Below are positions 12,520 to 18,131 of a stretch of DNA of 18,131 nt, one piece after another. How positions within the stretch are numbered: the stretch's first letter is position 1; every line of letters begins with the position of its first letter. The stretch spans positions 1 to 18,131 of the forward strand of contig NJEJ01000022.1 in the NCBI GenBank assembly GCA_002255025.1, written 5' to 3'. The DNA is from Candidatus Bathyarchaeota archaeon ex4484_135. GTDB taxonomy: Archaea > Thermoproteota > Bathyarchaeia > EX4484-135. A model generated the notes under the pieces. The model worked only from the letters and a program-made list of their open reading frames with translations. It searched no databases and was not told the DNA's origin. The position numbers and the translations under genes are program-made.

Positions 12520-13985
12520 CCGGTCGTGCACCCGGCTTCCTGACGTGCCATATAGGATGTCTCGCCCGTGCCGGTGCTGGCCGTTTTCTTGGCAGATTCT
12601 ATGGATGCCATAGCACATTCGATAGCTGCCTCGTAAGCCTTCTTCGCATCATCTTCCCACTTCCTGATGAAGATGGTCCTATCCGTCCAGTTGCCAGTTT
12701 GGTTGTAGACCCGGTCCACGTAAGTCCGGTTGAGGTAATTGGCCATGCGGGTCAGGTTCCCGAGGGCCCACCTGTAATACCTCGTGGCGTTCTCGTTGGC
12801 TAACCTGGTCTCGTTGGCCTTCTTGACCCACCACCAGGCCCTCTTGAGGAGCCCGTAGGGCTTCACGAGCCAGCAGGCGTGGTAGCTCCTGATTATGCCT
12901 GAGGCCACGTCCAAGAACGTCTGGTTGAACTCCTTTACCACCGGGAAGCCGGGCGAGAACGGGCTCACGACGGACTCTCTCGTCTCCACGTCGGGCCTCA
13001 CGGGCATGACGTACCTCGCCACTATGGATTGGCCTTCCTCGGACAGAACGAAGTCCAAGAAGGCCTTGGCCAGGGCAGTCCTGCCTGGCCTGGCTCTTAT
13101 GGCCATGGGGCAGGGCGAGAGGAAGGTGCCGTTCAGGTACCTTATGGCAAGCCAGCTGTAACCGGCCTCTATGACCATGTGGTAGGCTATTATATCCGGG
13201 CACATCACGGCCGCGTACCTGCCAGCCACCACCTCGAGCACGCTCACCCAGGGCTCACGGGTCATGTTGCCGGAGGAAGCCCATATGAACACCGAGTTGT
13301 TCCAGGCCCTGGTCCAGCCGAGGCTTTCGTTCCCGAGGGCCCAGGCCTCGTAGGCGTAGATGGATACGGCAATCCCTTTGGAGTAAGGCTCCCCGGTCGT
13401 GTCGGGCACGATGACCTTGTTCTCCAGCCTCAGGCAGAACTCGGCCAGCTCATCCCAATTGGACGGCAAGGGCCCTATCACGGCACCTGGGTCGTAGAGG
13501 AGGCAGGGTGCGTAGAGGCACCAGGCGTACCACCTCGGCGTCGGCACGCCCGGCTCCACTATCGGGCAGTTGTGGTAGGTGCCGTTTGGCACCAGCCCGA
13601 GCAGCTCTTCCTTCTCCGTCGAGTTATAGGGCACGAACAAGTCCTCATAGCCCTTTATCAGGTCGAGCGTGCCAGCCAGTAAGACATCGAAATCCAAGGT
13701 GCCGCTAGCGAACTCGTCTTCGAGCTGCCCAAAGTCCTCGAAGACCAGCTCGATTTTAACCTTAGAGCCGAAATTGTCGGAGTACCATTTCTCGAAGCCC
13801 GAGGCCAGCTCGCGGGCCAGGTCTTCGTGTAGAACGACACCTTCCTCAGGCGACAAGACGAAGAGGACCCTCACGTGCCTCACGGTTGGCACCTGGGGCC
13901 TCTGGGCATAGGTCCAGAGGCCCGTGGCCACCAACAGAGCGAGCACAACGGCCGCCAACAGGGCGACCTTCATGGGCGACCTCAC
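12399..13985 (-). CDS. Secreted ABC-type substrate-binding protein, heavily sequon-bearing
   Basis: A signal peptide or anchor (residues 1-27, KVALLAAVVLALLVATGLW) precedes a periplasmic-binding-protein fold like the ferric-ion/sulfate group: VRVLFVLSPEEGVV, FASGTLDFDVLLAG, VLEVVAGRYAAVMCPD, and AKAFLDFVLSEEGQSIVARYVMPVRP. There is no lipobox Cys. Thirteen N-x-S/T sites are present, six of them within residues 391-434, as expected for a glycosylated surface protein. The start GTG 13985 has GGGAG five bases before it, 20 bases after the FeoC-like stop, so it is probably the last gene of the feo operon. No permease or ATPase is nearby. Residues about 489-528 are read antisense to the Gfo/Idh gene and look unlike a protein end; the natural end may have been lost. 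The metal or oxyanion ligand is unknown; iron fits the context. Confidence 0.82.
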   Translation of the reverse strand: MRSPMKVALLAAVVLALLVATGLWTYAQRPQVPTVRHVRVLFVLSPEEGVVLHEDLARELASGFEKWYSDNFGSKVKIELVFEDFGQLEDEFASGTLDFDVLLAGTLDLIKGYEDLFVPYNSTEKEELLGLVPNGTYHNCPIVEPGVPTPRWYAWCLYAPCLLYDPGAVIGPLPSNWDELAEFCLRLENKVIVPDTTGEPYSKGIAVSIYAYEAWALGNESLGWTRAWNNSVFIWASSGNMTREPWVSVLEVVAGRYAAVMCPDIIAYHMVIEAGYSWLAIRYLNGTFLSPCPMAIRARPGRTALAKAFLDFVLSEEGQSIVARYVMPVRPDVETRESVVSPFSPGFPVVKEFNQTFLDVASGIIRSYHACWLVKPYGLLKRAWWWVKKANETRLANENATRYYRWALGNLTRMANYLNRTYVDRVYNQTGNWTDRTIFIRKWEDDAKKAYEAAIECAMASIESAKKTASTGTGETSYMARQEAGCTTGYSARCLVLTGLPLADDSRAASHSDRARRPSLPDTRGSLW

Positions 13986-14004
13986 ATTTGCTCCCTCACC
14001 ACGC

Positions 14005-14313
14005 CTAAGCCTCCTTCCTTTTAGGCCTAACTATAACGGGCCCGGTACGTGTGGCCATCCCTCCATCGGCCAACCTCAGGCCATCATCGGTCAGGTAGAA
14101 AGCCCGTCCCAATCGTTTGAGCGGGCACTCCTCTAGCTCACACCCGGTCCGGTGGATAGGGCATGTGGACCAGGCCTCCTTCACCAGGCCGAGGGCCTTC
14201 AGCTGCTCGAGGACCAGCTCAATTAGCTCCCTGCTGACCCCTAACTCTGAGCTTGCCTCACCTATGGTCAACAGGCCCTTCTCAGCCATGAGCTTGAGGA
14301 ACTCCCTCAGCAA
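14005..14313 (-). CDS. FeoC-like winged-helix protein with cysteine cluster
   Basis: The 102-residue protein begins with a winged helix (LREFLKLMAEKGLLTIGEASSELGVSRELIELVLEQLKALGLVKE, shown in parts by KGLLTIGEASSELG and IELVLEQLKALGLV) and then CPIHRTGCELEECPL with C51, C58 and C63 plus His54. FeoC proteins have this design, a winged helix with a cysteine-rich wing that may hold an iron-sulfur cluster, and act with FeoB. The C-terminal third (FYLTDDGLRLADGG) is an extension. The start is TTG 14313, three bases after the stop of the membrane protein gene; an AAGGAGG lies 11 bases upstream. FeoC is best known in proteobacteria, so the family name here is a structural analogy backed by the operon position. 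Confidence 0.7.
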   Translation of the reverse strand: MLREFLKLMAEKGLLTIGEASSELGVSRELIELVLEQLKALGLVKEAWSTCPIHRTGCELEECPLKRLGRAFYLTDDGLRLADGGMATRTGPVIVRPKRKEA

Positions 14314-14316
14314 ACT

Positions 14317-14793
14317 TCATCTGGCCTCCTTCCTGAGGACGTGGCCCCAAGACGCTAGGGCGAGCGGTAGGGCCGAGAAGAAGAGCCATATCTCAGGCCT
14401 CATCAGGCCCGCCGCCAGGGCTCCGAGGGCCCTGCCGCCTGATATGAGGGCCTCCAGGGCGTCTGCCAGGGAAATCAATATGTAGAGCACCCCAAAGGTG
14501 CCGGACAGGATGGTTCCGACTAACACGAAAGCTACGTCCTCTTGCTTCCCCTTCCAGAGGCCAATGGCGTACGAGAAGACGGCCCCTATCACGATGGAAG
14601 AGAAGGCACCAAATGCGTCGCTCGAGGGCAGCCAAGGGGACCTGAGGGGTGGCCCGATGCGGGGCAGGAACCAGGAGAAGATAGCGTTGACAAGCTCCAG
14701 CAGGCCTAGCACGGTGTAGGCGATGCCCAGGGCCAGCGAGTATAGGGCCATTCTCCTGCAGGCCCTCTGGCTCAGCTCGAGCCTTATGCTCAT
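14317..14793 (-). CDS. Four-helix membrane protein in the feo operon
   Basis: This 158-residue protein has four hydrophobic segments: near 15-35 (LYSLALGIAYTVLGLLELVN), 63-80 (FGAFSSIVIGAVFSYAIG), 88-112 (AFVLVGTILSGTFGVLYILI) and 130-150 (WLFFSALPLALASW). A proline-rich loop joins the first two. I chose ATG 14793 because GAGGTG lies at the right spacing and its upstream region directly follows the FeoB stop; a GTG at 14802 would add three residues. It lies between FeoB permease and the FeoC-like gene with almost no gaps. It may be an accessory subunit of the iron transporter. No family is recognised. Confidence 0.75.
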   Translation of the reverse strand: MSIRLELSQRACRRMALYSLALGIAYTVLGLLELVNAIFSWFLPRIGPPLRSPWLPSSDAFGAFSSIVIGAVFSYAIGLWKGKQEDVAFVLVGTILSGTFGVLYILISLADALEALISGGRALGALAAGLMRPEIWLFFSALPLALASWGHVLRKEAR

Positions 14794-14803
14794 GTTCATC
14801 ACC

Positions 14804-15978
14804 TCATCCTAACAGGAACCCCACGGTCACTACTAGGAAGGCCAACAGGTAAGCCATCAGGAGGCCGTAGAAGACCGTGAACAAGGTCCACTTCAGGGAG
14901 TTCGTCTCGCTGTACACGGTCCCGAGGGTGGCCACGCAGGGCATGTAGAGGAGCGTATCTCCTTGGCTATGAAGCCCAGCATGAGGGCTACTATGGCATG
15001 CCAATCGAAACCCAACGGCCTGAACAGGGGCTCTAGGGCCTTCCCTATCGCGGCCGCATAAGAGTTCTCGACCAGCTGACCTCCTAATGTGGCGTCCCAG
15101 GGGTGGGTAGCCAAGAACCAGATGAAGAGCATGGCACCGAATATGATGGTCCCGGCCTTCCTGACGAACAGCACGCCCCTCTCGTACATGTGGGCCAGGA
15201 GGCTCCTGAGCGTCGGCCTAGCATACATGGGCAGCTCGAGTATCAGGGCTCCCCTGCCCTTCTTGAAGAACGGGACCACTGACCTGAGCAGGAGTGCCGT
15301 CCCTATGGCCATCGCTATGCCGAGGACATACATGGAGAAGACGGCAACGGCCGCGTAAGCACCTAAGACGGCACCTCCTATGAGGACGTAAATCGGGAGC
15401 CGAGCACTACAAGATATGAACGGGCTGACCACTATGGTGAGGAGCCTGTCCTCCTCCCTATCTATAGTCCTGGTGGCCATGACGCTGGCTATGTTGCAGC
15501 CGAAGCCCAGCAGGAGCGGTATGAAGGAGCGGCCGTGCAGGCCGAGCCTGTACAGCAGCCTGTCCATGACGAAGGTGGCTCTGGCCAAGTAGCCCGTGTC
15601 CTCTAGGATGGCTAGGCCGAAGAAGAGGAAGAATATGGGAGGTATGAAGACTAAGACGCTCCCGAAGCCAGCACAAATGCCGTCGGCCACTAGAGAGGCC
15701 CACCGGGGGTTGGCGATTGTCTCCCGGGCTAGATCGCTGAGCCAGGTGAAGAACAGGTCTATGAGGTCGGATAAAGGAGCTGATACCTCGAACGTGAACT
15801 TGAAGAGAGCCCAGAGCAAGGCGAGGAATATCGGTATGCCCAGGGCCTTATGCAGGAAGACCCTATCGAGCAGGTCGGAAAGCGTGAGAGGCCTCTTGCC
15901 CCTGACGGCCCGGGCTAGTATCTGCCTTATGACCTCGTACCTCTTCTCCACCATGTAGATGCTCAGTTCTCCGCCCAA
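14804..15978 (-). pseudogene. feoB: FeoB permease part, disrupted near the C terminus
   Basis: The first frame (TTG 15978) gives the FeoB membrane domain: EKRYEVIRQILARAV, LTLSDLLDRVFLHKALGIPI, LLGFGCNIASVMATRTI (Gate 1, C161; the usual Pro after CNV is Ala) and SPFISCSARLPIYVLIG (Gate 2, C190), then LMLGFIAKEI at about residue 341. Here the frame changes near 14956: it runs on to a false end, while the true FeoB C terminus TLLYMPCVATLG...LLMAYLLAFLVVTVGFLLG is in another register. The normal segment between IAKE and LLYMPC, several tens of residues with part of a membrane helix, is missing. The SD GGAGGCGA is 4 bases before TTG, so the split from the GTPase frame may be natural. Whether the deletion is real or an assembly fault is open. 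Confidence 0.82.
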
Positions 15979-16685
15979 CCTATCGCCTCCGATAGCTCGG
16001 CCCAGATCGGCCTCGACTTGAGCTTCTCTACTAGGTCCTCATCGCCCTCGAGCAGCCTTATGGCCAGCCACCTGGTCGGGTACCGCTTGGCTAGCTCGGC
16101 GTCCTTCCTGATGATGACCTCTAACTCTCTTATCGCCCTCTCTACCTCCGGCCCGTAATCGACTATGGGCCTCCTACGGCTCTTTCGGCCCTTCTTACGG
16201 GCTGCCTCGATTATGGCGTCCTTGAGCTCCTCCATGCCCTCCTTGGTCGTGGCCACAGTTGGGACCACAGGGACACCGAGCAGCCTGGAGAGCTGGCCCA
16301 CGTCTATCTCGTAGCCCAGATCGTTGGCCACGTCCCACTTGTTGAGGGCTACTACCACGTTGGCCTCTAGCTCCAAGAGCTGGAGCGTGAGGTAGAGGTT
16401 CCTCTCGAGGTTAGTGGCATCTACTATGTCCACCACCACGTCGGGCTCCTCCTCGATTATATAGTCCCTGGCGATGATCTCGTCCACGGAGTTGGCTGCT
16501 AGGCTATAGACGCCGGGCAGGTCCACTATCTCCATCTCGATGCCCTTGTGGCGGCACTTGCCGACCTTCTTCTCGATCGTCTTGCCTGGCCAGTTCCCGA
16601 CGTGTGCCCTCCCGCCCGTCAGGTTATTGAATATCAGACTCTTCCCGACGTTCGGGTTCCCTATCAAGGCTACTCTAATGATCAT
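15963..16685 (-). CDS. feoB: FeoB GTPase domain as a separate protein
   Basis: The 240-residue protein has the FeoB G domain: G1 GNPNVGKS (9-16), G2 Thr36 in NWPGKT, G3 DLPG (55-58), G4 NKWD (115-118), and the helical guanine-dissociation region after about 165. It ends LSEAIGWAEN at a stop, overlapping the permease frame by 16 bases. FeoB is usually one chain of 600-700 residues; here the GTPase and permease are separate frames with an SD for the second, so a natural split with coupled translation is possible. I chose ATG 16685, because the SD GGAGG lies 7 bases upstream; ATG 16691 is too close to it. feoA-1 is 33 bases upstream. It powers or gates ferrous iron import. Confidence 0.9.
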   Translation of the reverse strand: MIIRVALIGNPNVGKSLIFNNLTGGRAHVGNWPGKTIEKKVGKCRHKGIEMEIVDLPGVYSLAANSVDEIIARDYIIEEEPDVVVDIVDATNLERNLYLTLQLLELEANVVVALNKWDVANDLGYEIDVGQLSRLLGVPVVPTVATTKEGMEELKDAIIEAARKKGRKSRRRPIVDYGPEVERAIRELEVIIRKDAELAKRYPTRWLAIRLLEGDEDLVEKLKSRPIWAELSEAIGWAEN

Positions 16686-16718
16686 GGTCATGCCTCCTAC
16701 CGGCCAAAAAGAGCTCCT

Positions 16719-16967
16719 TCAGGTCTCCTCCTCGATAGAATCCCTGACCAATATCTTCCTAGCCACGCCCCAGCCTAAGGCTATCTTGGACCCCTTGACC
16801 AGTACTAAGACAGGGCCTGGACCGGAGCGTAGGATCTTCACCTTCTCCCCCCTCATGAAGCCCAGCTCGGCGAGACGCCTGGCTAGGCCCCTGCCAGCGA
16901 TTATCCCTATTACCACGGCTTCCTTGCCCTCGGGCAGCGTTGCCAAGGTCACTATCACGTTTCTCAC
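16719..16967 (-). CDS. feoA: FeoA SH3-like protein 1
   Basis: The 82-residue protein has the FeoA fold: VTLATLPEGKEAVVIGIIAGRGLARRLAELGFMRGEKVKI followed by ALGWGVARKILV (quoted in parts: LARRLAELGFMRG and ALGWGVARKI). FeoA is a cytosolic partner of FeoB. The start GTG 16967 has GGGAGAGGC directly before it. The transcript starts near 16982 from the TATA box at 17004-17012, so the leader is short. It is the first gene of the main feo operon and lies directly after the dyad operator. Confidence 0.93.
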   Translation of the reverse strand: MRNVIVTLATLPEGKEAVVIGIIAGRGLARRLAELGFMRGEKVKILRSGPGPVLVLVKGSKIALGWGVARKILVRDSIEEET

Positions 16968-16980
16968 GCCTCTCCCTTCT

Positions 16981-17002
16981 GGAGTTAGGCGTTCCTAACT
17001 CC
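16981..17002. promoter_or_regulatory. Perfect dyad, candidate metal-repressor operator of feoA-1
   Basis: Two perfect 9-base arms, GGAGTTAGG and CCTAACTCC, are separated by CGTT. The dyad lies between the TATA box (17003-17013) and the predicted feoA-1 transcript start near 16982, where a bound protein would block polymerase. The arms resemble the TTAGG/CCTAA halves of known DtxR/IdeR sites. The DtxR/MntR-like gene at 17401-17820 is the natural candidate regulator. Confidence 0.75.
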
Positions 17003-17013
17003 CTTATAAAATT
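17003..17013 (-). promoter_or_regulatory. TATA box of the main feo operon
   Basis: On the minus strand AATTTTATAAG reads as a good TATA box centred near 17008. It predicts a transcript start at about 16982-16984, just before the GGGAGAGGC SD of feoA-1. Confidence 0.65.
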
Positions 17014-17050
17014 AATTATCGGCCATGGCTCAAAATATGACTAAAGGTTC

Positions 17051-17347
17051 TCAAGGAACGCTTGGCCTCCTTACGGGCTCGACGATGACTTTAGATGCCA
17101 TGCCACGCCCTATGAGGAACCTGGCTCCTCTGATCTCGATCTCTATCGGGCCTATCATGACGTCCTTACGGACTACCCTGACGATCGCACCCGGCGTTAT
17201 GCCTATCTCAGCCAGTTGGCCAGCAGCACCGTAGCCAGCTACGACGTTCCTCACGATGACCTCCGTACCCTCCTCTACGTCGGCGAGCGTCAGGACGCCG
17301 GGGCCAGGAGTTCCTACGGGCCCTTTGCCACCACGCCACCTCCTCAT
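17051..17347 (-). CDS. feoA: FeoA SH3-like protein 2
   Basis: A second FeoA (98 aa): VLTLADVEEGTEVIVRNVVAGYGAAGQLAEIGITPGAIVRVV (in parts LTLADVEEGTEV and AAGQLAEIGITPG), then FLIGRGMASKVIVEPV. It differs from FeoA-1 in a glycine-rich basic N-terminal tail MRRWRGGKGPVGTPGPG. ATG 17347 is eight bases after the predicted transcript start from the TATA at 17377. It lies between the repressor gene and the main feo operon, separated from feoA-1 by the operator region. Two FeoA proteins may act together on the split FeoB, or one may be regulatory. Confidence 0.9.
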   Translation of the reverse strand: MRRWRGGKGPVGTPGPGVLTLADVEEGTEVIVRNVVAGYGAAGQLAEIGITPGAIVRVVRKDVMIGPIEIEIRGARFLIGRGMASKVIVEPVRRPSVP

Positions 17348-17369
17348 GTTATCACCGGCCTAGGAGCCG

Positions 17370-17392
17370 TGCCAGAGTTAATAAGCGTGGCA
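17370..17392 (-). promoter_or_regulatory. Promoter of feoA-2, inside an inverted repeat
   Basis: The minus-strand TATA box GCTTATTAAC (17377-17386) gives a transcript start near 17355. It is enclosed by TGCCA and TGGCA half-sites (17370-17374 and 17388-17392, 13-base spacer). This could be an operator but the arms are short and differ from the feoA-1 dyad. Confidence 0.45.
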
Positions 17393-17400
17393 GCTGGGGC

Positions 17401-17820
17401 TCAGCGGCCAGCCAAGCAGAGGTACTGGCCTCTCTTCAGGCACTCAAGGCACTTGAGGCCATCAGGTGCGTTCAACAAGAACTCGGCAAGCCTCCTGAAC
17501 ACCCGGACGGTTTCGTCGTGGAGGACGTGCTCCATGGCACAGGCGTCTTCTTCAGCCACCGAGTTACTGACGCCTAGGGCCGTGAGGAAGGCCTTGAGGA
17601 GCCTGTGCCTCCCTATTATCCTGCGGGCAACCGATTCGCCTACCTCTGTGAGCATTATCCTGCCATAACGCTTGAAGGTCACGAGACCTTTCTCGCTCAT
17701 TTTCCTCACCATCTGCGTCACGCTGGGGGGCTTGACCCCCAGGGCCCTGGCTATCTCCATGACCCTTGCGTATCCTTTCTCGCGTGATAGAACATATATG
17801 GCCTCGAGGTAATCCTCCAT
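17401..17820 (-). CDS. DtxR/MntR-family metal-dependent repressor, two-domain type
   Basis: From ATG 17820 the 139-residue product begins MEDYLEAIYVLSREKGYARV, then the helix-turn-helix MEIARALGVKPPSVTQMVRK, wing GRIMLTE, and dimerisation helices GRHRLLKAFLTALGV. Metal ligands in MntR order are D3, E6, H72, C94, E97 and H98; all but C94 match MntR. C94 sits in DACAMEHVL as in DtxR/IdeR. There is no third SH3 domain. A C-terminal CLECLKRGQYLC tail adds three more cysteines. Frame extends upstream to a TTG at 17871, which is closer to the predicted transcript start from the TATA near 17900; ATG 17820 is chosen because it gives the family N terminus. The candidate target is the feoA-1 dyad. It should repress iron uptake when metal is plentiful. 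Confidence 0.9.
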   Translation of the reverse strand: MEDYLEAIYVLSREKGYARVMEIARALGVKPPSVTQMVRKMSEKGLVTFKRYGRIMLTEVGESVARRIIGRHRLLKAFLTALGVSNSVAEEDACAMEHVLHDETVRVFRRLAEFLLNAPDGLKCLECLKRGQYLCLAGR

Positions 17821-17895
17821 GGACCTAGATAGCCTGCCAGCCCTGCCGACCCCCGGTTCTCCCTTCCCCAAGACCGGGTGAGCGTGTATGGAAGT

Positions 17896-17906
17896 GCCTA
17901 ATATGG
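17896..17906 (-). promoter_or_regulatory. Possible promoter of the repressor gene
   Basis: Minus-strand CCATATTAGGC is TATA-like, placing transcription near 17875. It also contains TTAGGC as in the feoA-1 dyad arm, which might be an autoregulatory half-site. Both readings are weak. Confidence 0.35.
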
Positions 17907-17965
17907 TTTTCCCCGCGGGCCGAGAAATGCCCAAGAAAACTTGGCCCAGCAAGAAGAAGGGCGAG

Positions 17966-18131
17966 CTACTTCTTCCTGGGCTCGAAACTCCTGCAGCCGT
18001 CCGCGGATATGGAGGGCTCCTTCAGCTTACAGTAGAGGCCCTCCACGTTGTGCTTACAGGCCTTGTTGTTGCACGCATACCTGTATTCCTTCGTCTTCCT
18101 TATCACGTTGCTCCCGCACTTAGGACACCTA
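17966..18131 (-). CDS. Zinc-ribbon protein, C-terminal part
   Basis: This partial frame enters from beyond the right edge and reads RCPKCGSNVIRKTKEYRYAC, then NNKACKHNVEGLYCKLKEP, ending DGCRSFEPRK at a stop (17966-17968). CPKCG and CNNKACKHN make a likely zinc ribbon; two more cysteines follow. The start lies outside the window. It is upstream of the repressor gene on the same strand, but the repressor seems to have its own promoter. Function unknown. Confidence 0.7.
   Translation of the reverse strand, partial: RCPKCGSNVIRKTKEYRYACNNKACKHNVEGLYCKLKEPSISADGCRSFEPRKK

Noticed and set aside
14021..14031. TTAGGCCTAAC near the FeoC-like stop as a second operator copy
   Set aside because: It lies within the coding end of the FeoC-like gene, spans codons Val-Arg-Pro-Lys, and has no TATA box near it.
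17830..17890. CCGGT/ACCGG inverted repeat in the repressor leader as an operator
   Set aside because: Arms are only five bases, spacing is long, and GC-rich repeats of this size are expected by chance here.
1..18131. CRISPR arrays, tRNA genes, rRNA genes, insertion sequences and prophage
   Set aside because: No regularly spaced repeats, tRNA cloverleaf arms, rRNA-like stretches, transposase motifs or terminal repeats were seen.

Overview
The window looks like a piece of a GC-rich hyperthermophilic archaeon, most likely a Thermoproteota (crenarchaeal) lineage. The grounds are archaeal-type ribosomal proteins (S4e, and S14, L5, L24 and L14 of archaeal form), TATA-box promoters about 25 bp before mapped starts, heavy use of AGG and ATA codons, many GTG and TTG starts behind purine-rich Shine-Dalgarno sites, and very tight packing. 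The genus cannot be named from the sequence alone. No tRNA, rRNA, CRISPR array or insertion sequence was seen.

Layout. 1-660, minus strand: a SWIM zinc-finger protein, then a 37-residue single-membrane-segment protein and perhaps the start of another gene. 696-2216, plus strand: a winged-helix protein and an M48 metalloprotease homologue whose HExxH motif reads HMLGH. 2199-4019, minus strand: the unit ndk, small winged-helix protein, MBL/beta-CASP nuclease. 4147-7507, plus strand: a tightly coupled four-gene operon of two thiolase-fold proteins followed by two DUF35 zinc-ribbon/OB-fold proteins. 7607-8197: a four-cluster ferredoxin-type electron carrier with its own promoter. 8200-8964, minus: a DUF72 protein. 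9043-11515, minus: a truncated ribosomal operon L14-L24-S4e-L5-S14 in which L14 is broken. 11560-12519, plus: a Gfo/Idh/MocA sugar-nucleotide dehydrogenase, divergent from L14 over one TATA box. 12399-17820, minus: an iron-uptake locus. 17966-18131: the end of a zinc-ribbon protein.

The iron locus reads dtxR/mntR-like repressor; feoA-2 with its own promoter; then feoA-1, FeoB GTPase domain, FeoB permease, four-helix membrane protein, FeoC-like Cys-bearing winged helix, and secreted substrate-binding protein. A perfect 9+4+9 dyad lies between the TATA box and the predicted transcription start of feoA-1, which is a good candidate operator for the repressor. The repressor keeps five of six MntR metal ligands; the sixth is Cys, as in DtxR/IdeR. 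FeoB is divided into GTPase and permease reading frames, and the permease frame has an internal loss with a frame change.

Most interesting for novelty are the 2+2 thiolase/DUF35 operon, in which both thiolase-fold proteins have lost canonical catalytic residues; the iron operon with its operator, hybrid repressor and extra partners; and two similar internal deletions with frame change in otherwise conserved genes (rpl14 and feoB), which may be real or assembly artefacts.
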